DNA of 64,000 nt from Caulobacter flavus. GTDB lineage: Bacteria; Pseudomonadota; Alphaproteobacteria; Caulobacterales; Caulobacteraceae. Location of the stretch: positions 930,001 through 994,000 of the forward strand of contig NZ_CP026100.1 in the NCBI RefSeq assembly GCF_003722335.1, in the 5' to 3' direction. A program made the position numbers and the translations under genes. Under the pieces are notes generated by a model. That model saw nothing but the letters and a program-made list of their open reading frames with translations, did not search any database and had not been told where the DNA came from. Below are positions 23,936-32,878 of the stretch, piece by piece (position 1 is the first letter of the stretch; each line of letters begins with the position of its first letter).

Positions 23936-23961
23936 AAGGGCGGCTCCGAAGAGCCGCCCTT
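23936..23961 (-). terminator. Terminator hairpin downstream of the TonB-dependent receptor gene
   Basis: AAGGGCGGCTC-CGAA-GAGCCGCCCTT, perfect 11-bp stem and tetraloop. On the minus strand it is followed by a T-rich run (AAAAA on plus at 23933-23937). It lies 29 bp beyond the receptor gene stop. Confidence 0.85.
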
Positions 23962-23990
23962 CCCATCGCATCGGTGAGGATGCGCCGGTC

Positions 23991-26486
23991 TTAGAACTGC
24001 GTGCGCAGGGTGACCTGGTAGGTGCGCGGAGCGCCGATGTGGTACGACGGGGCCGAACCCGAGAACGTACCGCCGCTGGTGACAACGCCGTTGGCGGTGT
24101 TACGCGAGCTGATCGAGCCGAAGTAGACTTCGTCGAACAGGTTGGTGACGTTCGCCTGCACGTAGGTGCGCTCGGCGAACGGCAGGTCGTAGCGCAGGTC
24201 GAGGTCGATGACCGAGTACGACGGGGTCTTCTCGTCGTTGACGTCGGTGGCCCAACGCTCGCCGGTGTACTTCGCCTGGACGCCGAACTTCAGGTTTTCG
24301 GTGATGTTCCAGTCGACGCGACCACCCCAGGTGTATTCCGGGGTCTCGACGATGGCCTTGCCGCCGGTCGGCAGCACGACGCTCGACGAAACGCGGAAGT
24401 CGTCCTGGATTTCGCTGTGGTTGTACGAGAACGAACCCGAGACGCGCAGGTACTCGGCCACTTGCCACGACGCCTGGGCGTCCAGGCCGTAGGACTTCAC
24501 GTCACCGACGTTGCGGTCGATGCTGATGCCCTGGTCCTGGTCGTAGGAGCTGACGATGCGGTTCGAGTAGTCGGTCTTCCACAGGGCGACCGACGAGACG
24601 AAGTTCGGGGTCGTGTAGCGGTAGCCGACGTCGATCGACTTGGTGGTTTCCGGCTCGACGCCGGCGGTGGCGACCTGACCGTTGACCAGCGAGACCGTGT
24701 ACAGGTTGTCCGTACGCGGCGACGAGAAGCCTTCGGCGTAGGCGGCGTAGACCGTGTGGTTGTCGGCCAGGGCGTAGGTGACGCCGACGTTCGGCAGGAC
24801 GTCGTCGTACTTCTTCGTCAGCGAGAACGGCTTGATGTACTTGGTCGCCTGGACCACGCCGGCGCCGTTGGCGAACTGGACCGAGCCGTCGGCGTTGGTC
24901 TGGGCCGGAGCGCGGGTGGTGCAGAAGGCGTTGAAGCCGGCGATGATGCCCGACGAGGTCGTGTTGCTGTTCGAGGTGTAGCAGAACTGGTTCAGCTGAC
25001 GCTCGAAGTACGGCACGCGCAGACCGAGGTTCACGGTCAGCTTGCTTTCCAGGAACTGACCGAAGTAGTCGGCCGAGATCTGGTTCAGCTGGGCGACCGA
25101 GTAGCGGTCACGGGCGCGCAGGAAGCTGCCGTCCGAACCGAACACCTTCTTGCCGTGGCCGTCCTTGCCGCCGAACACGTTGGTCGTCGTGCCGTCCGGG
25201 TTCAGGAACGTGTACTCGCCGGTCTGGCGGTGGCGGCCGTAGTCGCCGGTGTAGGCGACGCGGAAGCGCTGGGTGTCGCTGGCCTGCCAGATCACCGAGC
25301 TGGTGACCATGTAGCGGCGGGTGTTGGTCACCGACGGGGTGAAGAACGCGACCGTGTCGGTCGTCGTGCCGTTGCCGTTCAGGTCCTTGCCGACGTTCGA
25401 CGTGCCGAGCACGCGCAGGTCGGTTTCGCTGATGGTGCCCAGCTGCGAGCCGCCGTCGGCCAGGGTGTACTGGAACGACGGGTCGATGGTCCAGATCAGG
25501 TTGTCGGCGAGGTGGAACTTGCCCGAACCGCGGATGTTGCCGGTGTTCGACGGGTTCACCTGGCGACCGTAGAAGTCCGAGCAGTTGCCGGCCACGGTCG
25601 GCGGGGCGACGGTGATCGAGCCGGTCGTGGTGTTCAGGGTGCGGTTGACGCAGGTGTCGGTGAAGTCGAGGCGACGACCGAAGGCCCGGTACTCAGCCAT
25701 CGTCATCTGACGATAGTTGTTGTTCCGGTTGATGTTGTAGTGCGCGGCCAGGCTGACGAAGTCGCCGTTGCCCAGGTCCTGGAAGACGCGAGCGTTGAAC
25801 TGCTTCTTCTCGAGTTCGCCCTTGCCCTTCCACTTGTCGTACGACTGGTACGAGCCCGAGATCCAGGCCGTGGTGCCCCAGGGGCCGAACTCGCCGGTGT
25901 TCAGCTGCAGGAAGCCGCGGTGATAGCCGAAGCTGCCCAGGCTGGCGGTGGCGACGCCGCCGAAGTCCTTGGTCGGACGGGCGGTGACGTAGTTGATGGT
26001 GCCGCCGGTGGCCGAAGCGGTCGGGCTGTCGACGTCGGTGGTGCCGAGGTTGACGCTGGCGCGGCTGATCAGCTCGGGGTCCAGCATCTGGTTCGGGTAA
26101 ACGGCGTAGTTGCCGGTGTCGTTCAGCGGGATGCCGTCGAAGGTGACCGAGACGCGGTTACCGTCGAAGCCGCGCAGGCGCAGGTTGCCGCCCGACGAGC
26201 CGTACGGGTCGTTGTTGGTGAAGCTGACGCCCGGAATCTGGTTCAGCGACTGGAAGATGGTCTGACCGCTCGCCTGGGTGGCGATGGCTTCCTGGGTGAT
26301 CGAAACCTTCGACTTCGGAGCGGTTTCGGCGATCACGCCGGCGACGGCCTTCGGGCCGCCCGAAGCGGTGACCACGACGGCTTCGACGGCGTCCGTACCG
26401 GTCGACTGAGCCATCGCGGCGGTCGCCGCCAGCAGGCTGCCGACCAGCGCGGTCGACGCCAGGCAGGCGATTTTTTTCGTGTTCAT
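23991..26486 (-). CDS. TonB-dependent outer-membrane receptor
   Basis: 831 residues. Signal peptide about 1-28 ends ATAAMAQS. A TonB-box-like VEAVVVTAS follows, then the plug domain (GQTIFQSLNQIPGVSF, LRLRGFDGNRVSVTFDGIPLND, GGTINYVTARP) and the 22-strand-type barrel with the final FDEVYF and C-terminal Phe (VTLRTQF). It imports a scarce nutrient; the substrate cannot be read from sequence. The related NDTGNYAVYPNQ stretch occurs in many Caulobacter-group receptors. I start at ATG 26486 because it begins the signal peptide; an ATG at 26504 adds six residues. The gene is monocistronic with its own terminator. Confidence 0.9.
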   Translation of the reverse strand: MNTKKIACLASTALVGSLLAATAAMAQSTGTDAVEAVVVTASGGPKAVAGVIAETAPKSKVSITQEAIATQASGQTIFQSLNQIPGVSFTNNDPYGSSGGNLRLRGFDGNRVSVTFDGIPLNDTGNYAVYPNQMLDPELISRASVNLGTTDVDSPTASATGGTINYVTARPTKDFGGVATASLGSFGYHRGFLQLNTGEFGPWGTTAWISGSYQSYDKWKGKGELEKKQFNARVFQDLGNGDFVSLAAHYNINRNNNYRQMTMAEYRAFGRRLDFTDTCVNRTLNTTTGSITVAPPTVAGNCSDFYGRQVNPSNTGNIRGSGKFHLADNLIWTIDPSFQYTLADGGSQLGTISETDLRVLGTSNVGKDLNGNGTTTDTVAFFTPSVTNTRRYMVTSSVIWQASDTQRFRVAYTGDYGRHRQTGEYTFLNPDGTTTNVFGGKDGHGKKVFGSDGSFLRARDRYSVAQLNQISADYFGQFLESKLTVNLGLRVPYFERQLNQFCYTSNSNTTSSGIIAGFNAFCTTRAPAQTNADGSVQFANGAGVVQATKYIKPFSLTKKYDDVLPNVGVTYALADNHTVYAAYAEGFSSPRTDNLYTVSLVNGQVATAGVEPETTKSIDVGYRYTTPNFVSSVALWKTDYSNRIVSSYDQDQGISIDRNVGDVKSYGLDAQASWQVAEYLRVSGSFSYNHSEIQDDFRVSSSVVLPTGGKAIVETPEYTWGGRVDWNITENLKFGVQAKYTGERWATDVNDEKTPSYSVIDLDLRYDLPFAERTYVQANVTNLFDEVYFGSISSRNTANGVVTSGGTFSGSAPSYHIGAPRTYQVTLRTQF

Positions 26487-26674
26487 GTCCAAGGATCCCC
26501 TCATTCTTTGACGCGAGCCCTATAGGTGAGCATCAATCCGCATCGTTTGGGGGGTTTAGCGAAACATTTCGAAGGTTTGGTGACGGAAACGCCACGATCG
26601 CCCAGAAACTGCCACAACGACCGTAGTTTGCGGAACGATTGGTCAGATTCCACTTACTTGGCTAAGGAGAGGGC
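26487..26674. promoter_or_regulatory. Divergent promoter region, TonB receptor / glycosyltransferase
   Basis: 188 bp between two divergent genes. No clear consensus promoter can be read. The sequence has several short runs such as GGGGGGTTT at 26550 and AAACATTTCGAA at 26562. The ribosome site GGAGAGGGC precedes the glycosyltransferase ATG. Confidence 0.4.
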
Positions 26675-28258
26675 ATGACCGCGACCCCCTTGCCCGCCTT
26701 GGATTCCGAAGCCCGCGCCTGGCGCCTGACCGTCATCGCGGTCGGCCTGCTGACAATCGTCCGGGTGCTGGCGATTTTTTCGACGCCCCTCGAACTGTAC
26801 CCGGACGAAGCCCAGTACTGGCTTTGGTCGCGGACGCTGGATTTCGGCTATTATTCCAAGCCGCCGATGGTGGCGTGGGTGATCTGGCTGACCACCCAGA
26901 TCGGCGGCGACGCCGAGGCCTGGCTGCGCGTGGGGGCGCCGCTGCTGCACGGGGCGACGGCCCTGGTGCTGTATCGCATCGCCCGGCGGCTCTACGGCGG
27001 CTGGACCGGCCTGGCGGCCGCGGCGGTCTACGCCCTGATGCCCGGCGTGGCGCTGTCGTCGGCGGTGATCGGCACCGACGCGCCGCTGCTGTTCTTCCTG
27101 GCCCTGACGATCTGGGCCTATGTCTCGCTGCCCGCCGCGCAAGCCGGCCGCCCCCGGCTGCTGGTCGCCGCCGGCCTGGGCGCGGCGCTGGGCCTGGCCT
27201 TCCTGTCGAAGTACGCGGCGGTCTACGTGCTCCTGAGCATCGGCGCGCACCTGGCCCTGTCGCGCGAGGCCCGCAAGGTCTGGACCTGGCCGATGGCCGC
27301 GGCGTTCTTCGGCGTGCTGATCGCCGTGTTCGCGCCGAACCTGATCTGGAACGCGGCCCACAAGTTCGCCACGGTCGAGCACACCGCCGCCAACGCCAAC
27401 TGGGGCGCCCACTCGCTGTTCAACCCGCGCGAGCTGGTCGAGTTCGTCGCCTCGCAGTTCGGGGTTTTCGGCCCCCTGCCCTTCGGCGTGCTGCTGGGCG
27501 GCGGGATCGTGCTGGCGGTCCGCCGCCGCCTGCAGCCGGCCGACGTGCTGCTGCTGTGCTTCGCCTTGCCGCCGCTGCTGACCGTGGCCGGCCAGGCCTT
27601 CGTCAGCCGCGCCAACGCCAACTGGGCGGCCGCCGCCTATGTCGCCGGCTCGGTGCTGGCGGCCGGCTGGATGATGCGCTGGGGCGCGCGCAAATGGCTG
27701 ATCGCGGGCCTGGCCGTGCAGGGCGTGTTCGCCGGCCTGTTCCTGGCTTGCCTGACCAACCCGCGCCTGGCCGACGCCATCGGCCTGTCCAACAGCTTCA
27801 AGCGGGTGCGCGGCTGGGACCAGACGGTGCAGGCGATCATCGACCGGGCCCGCGAGGAGCAGACCGGCGCCGGCGTCACCGCCGTGGCCGTCGACGACCG
27901 CTTCCTGTTCAACGTGGCGGCCTATTACGGACGCGACTACTGGGGCACGTTCGGCGCCCCGCCGCTGCGCATCTGGGTGCACGAGGCCCATCCGCAGAAC
28001 CAGGCCGAGACCGAGGCCCCGCTGACGGAAGCCTATGGCCGCCGCGCGCTGGTCGCCAGCCTGGAGGGGGTCTACCGCTCCAAGATCGAGCAGGACTTCA
28101 AGGCGCATTCGGGCGACGAGATCGTTCGCGTGCGGCTGGACGCCAAGCGCAGCCGGCGCACCGACCTGTTCATCGCCGAGGGCTTCGCGCCCGTGCCGCG
28201 CGACCCCAAGACCGGCCTGCCGCCGGATCCGGAGAACGGGGGCTCGACGGCGCGGTAG
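26675..28258 (+). CDS. Membrane glycosyltransferase, GT39/ArnT-like (PMT_2 family)
   Basis: 527 residues with about a dozen hydrophobic segments between residues 10 and 370, then a soluble C-terminal part. The first extracytoplasmic loop carries the GT-C acidic motif (YPDEAQYWLWS) and YYSKPPMVAWVIW, hallmarks of the PMT_2/ArnT family, which transfer sugars from polyprenyl-phosphate donors on the periplasmic side. Later marks are FLSKYAAVYVL and FVSRANANWAA. The acceptor (lipid A, protein or another glycan) is not identifiable. ATG 26675 has GGAGAGG close upstream. Downstream are an inverted-repeat element and a terminator. Confidence 0.88.
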   Translation: MTATPLPALDSEARAWRLTVIAVGLLTIVRVLAIFSTPLELYPDEAQYWLWSRTLDFGYYSKPPMVAWVIWLTTQIGGDAEAWLRVGAPLLHGATALVLYRIARRLYGGWTGLAAAAVYALMPGVALSSAVIGTDAPLLFFLALTIWAYVSLPAAQAGRPRLLVAAGLGAALGLAFLSKYAAVYVLLSIGAHLALSREARKVWTWPMAAAFFGVLIAVFAPNLIWNAAHKFATVEHTAANANWGAHSLFNPRELVEFVASQFGVFGPLPFGVLLGGGIVLAVRRRLQPADVLLLCFALPPLLTVAGQAFVSRANANWAAAAYVAGSVLAAGWMMRWGARKWLIAGLAVQGVFAGLFLACLTNPRLADAIGLSNSFKRVRGWDQTVQAIIDRAREEQTGAGVTAVAVDDRFLFNVAAYYGRDYWGTFGAPPLRIWVHEAHPQNQAETEAPLTEAYGRRALVASLEGVYRSKIEQDFKAHSGDEIVRVRLDAKRSRRTDLFIAEGFAPVPRDPKTGLPPDPENGGSTAR

Positions 28259-28275
28259 GCTTTGAGAGTCCCAAA

Positions 28276-28375
28276 CCGTAAAATCCCCGCGAAAGCGGGG
28301 ACCTAGGCTTTTTCTGAAACCCACGGCGCTCGACGATAAAACACCTGGGTCCCCGCTTTCGCGGGGATTTTACGG
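28276..28375. repeat. Inverted-repeat element, 28-bp perfect arms
   Basis: The left arm at 28276-28303 and the right arm at 28348-28375 are perfect reverse complements, with a 44-bp spacer. Each arm contains its own small palindrome CCCCGCGAAAGCGGGG. Pairing goes on for a few more bases with one mismatch. It sits between convergent genes and looks like a REP/MITE-type intergenic element. Confidence 0.9.
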
Positions 28376-28383
28376 AATTTAGA

Positions 28384-28413
28384 AAGGCTCCCTCTTCGAA
28401 AGGGAGCCTTTTT
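28384..28413 (+). terminator. Intrinsic terminator between the glycosyltransferase gene and cysS
   Basis: AAGGCTCCCT (28384-28393), loop CTTCGAA, AGGGAGCCTT (28401-28410), then a T-run. It lies 4 bp from the cysS stop and can serve both convergent genes. Confidence 0.88.
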
Positions 28414-28417
28414 AAGA

Positions 28418-29809
28418 TCAGTCCTTCATCCGCCAGGTCGCGCCGGTCGGGCTGTCCATGACCACGACGCCCAGGGCGTCGAGCTCGCCGCGGATGGCGT
28501 CGGCGGCGGTCCAGTCCTTGGCGGCGCGGGCGGCGACGCGGCGGGCCAGCAGGTCTTCGACCTGGGCCCGCAGCTCGTCGGAGGCGTCGCCTTCGAACCA
28601 GCCGTCGGGATCGGCCTGCAGGAAGCCCATCAGGGCGCCGGCCTCGAGCAGGCGCGACTTGTGGATCGCGACCTCGGTCAGGTCGCCGGCGGTGACGGCC
28701 TTCTCGATGGCGCTGGAGACCTCGAACAGACGGGCGACGGCGGCCGGCGTGTTGAGGTCGTCGCACAGGGCGTCCATCACCTCCTGCGGGGCCTCGACAG
28801 CCTGGTCGGGCGCGACGTCCTTGGCGCGGCGCAGGGCGCCGTAGAGGCGATCCAGCGACTTGCGGCTCTGCTCGAGCAACTCGGGCGTCCAGTCCAGCGG
28901 CTGGCGGTAGTGGGCGCTCAGCAGGGCCCAGCGCACCACCTCGCCCGGCACGCTCTTCACCAGCTCGTGCGGGATGATGACGTTGCCCAGGCTCTTGGAC
29001 ATCTTCTCGCCGGCCATGTCGAGGAAGCCGTTGTGCATCCAGTAGCGGGCCAGCACCGGCGCGCCGTGGGCGCAGCGGCTCTGGGCGACCTCGTTCTCGT
29101 GGTGGGGGAACTGCAGGTCGATGCCGCCGGCGTGGATGTCGATGGTCTCGCCCAGCTGCTTCTCGATCATCGCCGAGCATTCGATGTGCCAGCCCGGACG
29201 GCCCGCGCCCCAGGGGCTTTCCCACTCGGGCTCGTTCTCCTTGCTGGGCTTCCACAGCACGAAGTCGGCCGGGTGGCGCTTGTAGGGCGCGACCTCGACG
29301 CGGGCGCCGGCGATCATCTCGTCCAGCGGCCGGCCGGACAGCTGGCCATAGTCGGGGAAGCTCTGGGTGTCGAACAGCACGTGGCCTTCGGCGGCGTAGG
29401 CGCTGCCGTTGGCGACCAGCTTGCCGATCATCTCGACGATGGCGCCGATGTGGTCGGTGGCCTTAGGCTCCAGCGTCGGGCGCAGCGCGCCCAGAGCGTC
29501 GGCGTCCTGGTGATAGGCCTCGAGATAGCGGTCGGTGATGACCTTGATCTCGACGCCCTCGTCGGCGGCCTTCTTGTTGATCTTGTCGTCGACGTCGGTG
29601 ACGTTGCGCGCATAGACCACCGCCTCGTCGCCGAATTCGTGGCGCAGCAGGCGGAACAGCACGTCGAAGGCCACCACCGGACGGAAGTTGCCGATATGGG
29701 CGTAGCCGTAGACCGTCGGTCCACAGACATACATCGTCACCCGGTCGCGATCGGCGGGAACGAAGTCGCGCTTCTCGCGCGCCATGGTGTCGTAGAGCCT
29801 GATGGTCAT
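28418..29809 (-). CDS. cysS: Cysteinyl-tRNA synthetase
   Basis: 463 residues, the normal length. Class I synthetase marks are VCGPTVYGYAHIGNFRP (HIGN near residue 36, with the zinc Cys just before), the long zinc and connective region, GWHIECSAM, a GGIDLQFPHHENE block and GEKMSKSLGN (KMSKS near 265). The anticodon-binding helices close the protein. It charges tRNA-Cys. I chose ATG 29809, which begins MTIRLYDT, the usual start; the frame is open 29 codons further upstream without a ribosome site. Divergent from folE. Confidence 0.97.
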   Translation of the reverse strand: MTIRLYDTMAREKRDFVPADRDRVTMYVCGPTVYGYAHIGNFRPVVAFDVLFRLLRHEFGDEAVVYARNVTDVDDKINKKAADEGVEIKVITDRYLEAYHQDADALGALRPTLEPKATDHIGAIVEMIGKLVANGSAYAAEGHVLFDTQSFPDYGQLSGRPLDEMIAGARVEVAPYKRHPADFVLWKPSKENEPEWESPWGAGRPGWHIECSAMIEKQLGETIDIHAGGIDLQFPHHENEVAQSRCAHGAPVLARYWMHNGFLDMAGEKMSKSLGNVIIPHELVKSVPGEVVRWALLSAHYRQPLDWTPELLEQSRKSLDRLYGALRRAKDVAPDQAVEAPQEVMDALCDDLNTPAAVARLFEVSSAIEKAVTAGDLTEVAIHKSRLLEAGALMGFLQADPDGWFEGDASDELRAQVEDLLARRVAARAAKDWTAADAIRGELDALGVVVMDSPTGATWRMKD

Positions 29810-30002
29810 GAAAACTCGGTCGCCTTGACGCAGCGGAAGGGTGTTGTCGGAACGAAAAACCGGACCCATATAGCGGGGAGCGCGCCTTCGAACCACGTCT
29901 TTGCGACGTGAAAGGCGCGCCCTTTAACGGGTGGCACGCGTAATTCCAGGGCGACAGGCGCTCTGGCGCAACTCAGCCCGTGGAAAGAACCCCCGCGAAA
30001 AC

Positions 30003-30641
30003 ATGGACGCACTGACCCGCGAGCGAACCCTGATCGGCTCTGACGACAACGCCGGTCTTGATCTTGAACCCGCCCAGCGCCCCACCCGCGACGAAGCCAT
30101 GGCCGCCGTGCGCACGCTGCTGGCCTGGGCGGGCGACAACCCCGATCGCGAAGGCCTGCTCGACACGCCCCAGCGGGTGGTCGACGCCTATGGCGAGTGG
30201 TTCGCCGGCTATCAGGGCGACCCGGCCAAGGAACTTTCGCGCACCTTCGAGGACGTGCAGGGCTACGACGACATGGTCATGCTGCGCGGCATCGACGTGC
30301 AGAGCCACTGCGAGCACCACATGGCGCCGTTCCTGGGCAAGGCCTGGATCGCGTACATGCCGACGGGCAAGGTCGTCGGCCTTTCCAAGCTGGCCCGTCT
30401 GACCGAAATCTTCGCCAAGCGTCTCCAGACCCAGGAGACCATGACCATGCAGATCGCCGACGCCATCGAGGATCACCTCTCGGCCGCCGGCGTCGCCGTG
30501 CTGATCGACGCCGAGCACCAGTGCATGTCGACCCGCGGCGTGCACCACCACGACGTCTCGACCATCACCACCCAGTTCCGCGGCCTGTTCAAGACCGACA
30601 AGGTCCTGCAGCAGCGCTTCATGGACCTGGTTCGGAAGTAA
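30003..30641 (+). CDS. folE: GTP cyclohydrolase I
   Basis: 212 residues. It converts GTP to 7,8-dihydroneopterin triphosphate, the first step of folate (and queuosine precursor) synthesis. The zinc and catalytic residues are in DVQSHCEHHMAPFLG (Cys and His) and HQCMSTRGV (Cys). GLSKLARL, KRLQTQE and a QFRG segment near the C-terminus are family-typical. An upstream in-frame ATG at 29931 would add 24 poorly matching residues, so I start at 30003. Divergent from cysS and convergent with the DUF817 gene across a repeat cluster. Confidence 0.95.
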   Translation: MDALTRERTLIGSDDNAGLDLEPAQRPTRDEAMAAVRTLLAWAGDNPDREGLLDTPQRVVDAYGEWFAGYQGDPAKELSRTFEDVQGYDDMVMLRGIDVQSHCEHHMAPFLGKAWIAYMPTGKVVGLSKLARLTEIFAKRLQTQETMTMQIADAIEDHLSAAGVAVLIDAEHQCMSTRGVHHHDVSTITTQFRGLFKTDKVLQQRFMDLVRK

Positions 30642-30649
30642 GAGACGAT

Positions 30650-30760
30650 ACTCCCCCTCTGGGGGAGGTGGCCCGGAGGGGGCCGTTTTCAGCTTTCGAA
30701 AAGCTGGACGGCCCTTCCCTCTCCGTCGGCTTCGCCGACACCTCTCCCTTCAGGGAGAGG
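30650..30760. repeat. Cluster of intergenic hairpins
   Basis: Four small inverted repeats in a row: CTCCCCC-TCT-GGGGGAG (30651-30667), an imperfect GGCCGT/ACGGCC stem enclosing CAGCTTT/AAAGCTG, GTCGGC-TTC-GCCGAC, and CCTCTCCCT-TC-AGGGAGAGG. It is typical of G/C-rich intergenic repeat elements and lies between the convergent folE and DUF817 genes. Confidence 0.75.
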
Positions 30761-30764
30761 GTTT

Positions 30765-31649
30765 TCACACCGCCCCGCGGATGCCTTCGCGCAGGCGCTC
30801 GACGCAGGCGTCGAGCGGGCGGTGGACCAGGCTGACCAGCACGAAGCTGATGGTCATCAGAAGGTACCAGGCGCCCAGCTTCTCGATCGGCACCATGTGC
30901 CAGCCCTCGCGCTGGCTGGGATAGATCCAGGCCCCGGCGGCGGTGCCCAGGTTCTCGGCCAGCCAGATGAACAGCGCCACCAGCATCAGGCCCAGCAGCA
31001 TCGGCATGCGGCGCGCGACGCGGTCGGGCGTGAACACGAACCAGGTGCGCCCGAACAGCAGCGCCGACAGGGCGAACAGCCCCAGCCGCATGTCGGTGAC
31101 GTAGTGGTGAGTGAAAAAATTCAGATAGATCAGCACCGCCAGGACATGGGCGCTCCAGAACGGCGGATAGCGGATGAAGGTGATGTCGAAGAGCCGCCAG
31201 ATGCGGGCGATGTAGCTGCCGACGCAGGCGTACATGAAGCCGGTGAACAGCGGCACGTCGCCGATCCGCAGCACGCTGGCCTCGGGATAGATCCACGAGC
31301 CGTGGGCGGTCTTGAAGATCTCCATGGCCGTGCCGACCAGGTGGAAGATGGCGATCACCGCCGCCTCGTCCCAGCGCTCCAGCTTGAGCAGGATCAGCAG
31401 CGCCTGGATGGCGACCGAGGCGATGACCAGAAAGTCGTAGCGGGCCAGCAGCGCGTCGTGCGGCCAGAACAGGTAGGTGCCCACCAGCAGCACCAGCATC
31501 AGGGCGCCGAACAGGCACGCCCAGGCCTGCTTGAGGCCGAACAGCAGGAACTCGTAGGCCCAGCCGTGGGCCTTCGAGCGCTCCGCCCATGGACGCGCCC
31601 TGCGGTCCAGCGCCGCCACGCCATCCTTGATCCTGGACTTGAGGTCCAT
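30765..31649 (-). CDS. DUF817 family membrane protein
   Basis: 294 residues with about eight hydrophobic helices spread from residue 35 to 270. Conserved-looking pieces include FLLFGLKQAWACLFGALML, HGSWIYPE, PLFTGFMYACVGSYIAR and GAWIYPSQREGW; the repeated 'WIYP' and 'FMYA.VGSYi.R' are typical of DUF817. The function is unknown. The frame is open upstream, but ATG 31649 gives the charged start MDLKSRIKDG expected before the first helix. It is transcribed towards folE. Confidence 0.85.
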   Translation of the reverse strand: MDLKSRIKDGVAALDRRARPWAERSKAHGWAYEFLLFGLKQAWACLFGALMLVLLVGTYLFWPHDALLARYDFLVIASVAIQALLILLKLERWDEAAVIAIFHLVGTAMEIFKTAHGSWIYPEASVLRIGDVPLFTGFMYACVGSYIARIWRLFDITFIRYPPFWSAHVLAVLIYLNFFTHHYVTDMRLGLFALSALLFGRTWFVFTPDRVARRMPMLLGLMLVALFIWLAENLGTAAGAWIYPSQREGWHMVPIEKLGAWYLLMTISFVLVSLVHRPLDACVERLREGIRGAV

Positions 31650-31715
31650 CGTCCCTGTCGTTCCCGTCCCCCGCCGGTGCGCGGAGGCTAGCCCAAAGCG
31701 GGGGTGATGCGCCAT

Positions 31716-32147
31716 ATGTCTTTGATGACCAGCCAGATCTTCCCCGCCGCCCCCGACAAGCAGGCCCTGGAGCGCGGCGTCGCTCTGGCCCCGCGCTTCG
31801 ACGCCAACGGCCTGGTGGCGGCGGTGGCGCAGCATGCCGACACCGGCGAGATCCTGATGCTGGCCTGGATGAACGACGAGGCCCTGAAGCTGACGCTCGA
31901 CACCGGCGTGGCCCACTATTTCAGCCGCTCGCGCAACGGACTCTGGAAGAAGGGCGAGACCAGCGGCCAACTGCAGATCGTCACGCAGGTGCGCATCGAC
32001 TGCGACCAGGACGCCGTGGTCCTCAAGGTGCGACCGCAAGGCGACGGCGGGGCCTGCCACGTGGGCTTCCGCTCGTGCTTCTATCGCGTCTGGGAGAACG
32101 GCCAGCTGGTCGAGCGGGAGGAAGAGCACGCCCATGACCACGCCTGA
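31716..32147 (+). CDS. hisI: Phosphoribosyl-AMP cyclohydrolase
   Basis: 143 residues from this start. It opens the purine ring of phosphoribosyl-AMP in histidine synthesis. The marks are the segment [30 protein letters not shown], the metal-binding DCDQDAVVL (three Asp/Cys ligands) and [14 protein letters not shown] with two further Cys. There are four possible starts in a row (31704 GTG, 31707, 31716, 31725); spacing from the GGGGG run at 31699-31703 best suits 31716. The stop overlaps the next gene by 14 bp. It stands apart from the main his operon. Confidence 0.92.
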   Translation: MSLMTSQIFPAAPDKQALERGVALAPRFDANGLVAAVAQHADTGEILMLAWMNDEALKLTLDTGVAHYFSRSRNGLWKKGETSGQLQIVTQVRIDCDQDAVVLKVRPQGDGGACHVGFRSCFYRVWENGQLVEREEEHAHDHA

Positions 32148-32760
32148 GGCCCTGCTCGCCTTCACCCTGGCCGCCTCCCTGCTGACCATCACGCCGGGCC
32201 TGGACACCGCGCTCGTCCTGCGCAGCGCCGCCACCGAGGGCCCGCGCCGCGCGGCCGCCGCGGCCATGGGCATCGGCGCGGGCTGCCTGGTCTGGGGCAT
32301 GGCCGCGGCCTTCGGGGCCGGCGCGCTGCTGACGGCCTCGGAACTGGCCTACACCGCGCTGAAGTGGGCCGGCGCGGCCTATCTGGTCTGGATGGGCGTC
32401 AAGATGCTGTGGAATCCCCGCGACCGTTTCGAGCCGGGCGCGGTGTCGCCGACCGGCGGCGGAATGGCGGACTCGTTCCGGCGCGGACTGTTCACCAACC
32501 TGCTCAATCCCAAGGTCGGGGTGTTCTACATCTCGTTCCTGCCGCAGTTCGTGCCGGCCGGCGCCAGCCCCGGCGTGTTCGGGACCATGCTGGCGGGGAT
32601 CCACGTGCTGCTGGGCCTGGCCTGGGCCGGCCTGCTGATCGCCGCCACCGCGCCCCTGGCCGGCCTGCTGCGCGAGGCGGCCGTGGTGAGGTGGCTCGAC
32701 CGGATCAGCGGCGGCGTGTTCATCGCCTTCGGGCTGAGGCTGGCGCTGGAGCGGCGGTAG
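32134..32760 (+). CDS. LysE/RhtB family amino-acid exporter
   Basis: 208 residues, six hydrophobic helices. The N-terminal motif [21 protein letters not shown] matches the 'l.PGPd...v' signature of LysE/RhtB transporters (here PGLD). [25 protein letters not shown] is the very characteristic middle motif. These proteins export amino acids or analogues; the substrate is not predictable. It overlaps hisI by 14 bp, so both are probably translated from one mRNA. Confidence 0.9.
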   Translation: MTTPEALLAFTLAASLLTITPGLDTALVLRSAATEGPRRAAAAAMGIGAGCLVWGMAAAFGAGALLTASELAYTALKWAGAAYLVWMGVKMLWNPRDRFEPGAVSPTGGGMADSFRRGLFTNLLNPKVGVFYISFLPQFVPAGASPGVFGTMLAGIHVLLGLAWAGLLIAATAPLAGLLREAAVVRWLDRISGGVFIAFGLRLALERR

Positions 32761-32766
32761 CGGTCC

Positions 32767-32872
32767 GTGCGTCCTTCGAGGCTCGCCGACGGCTCGCACC
32801 TCAGGATGAGGAACTCATTGCAATGACATCCTTATCCTGAGGCGCCCACACAGCGGGCCTCGAAGGGCGCAC
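32767..32872. repeat. Inverted-repeat element between convergent genes
   Basis: The outer arms GTGCGTCCTTCGAGGC (32767-32782) and GCCTCGAAGGGCGCAC (32857-32872) pair with one mismatch. Inner arms CCTCAGGATGAGGA and TCCTTATCCTGAGG also pair with one mismatch. It is a different family from those at 28276 and 44011. I recall similar sequences as frequent intergenic repeats in Caulobacter. Confidence 0.8.
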
Positions 32873-32878
32873 CGAGCC

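Noticed and set aside
22854..26525. 1223-codon plus-strand open frame opposite aguA and the TonB receptor
   Set aside because: Same antisense effect; it spans two unrelated real genes and their terminator.
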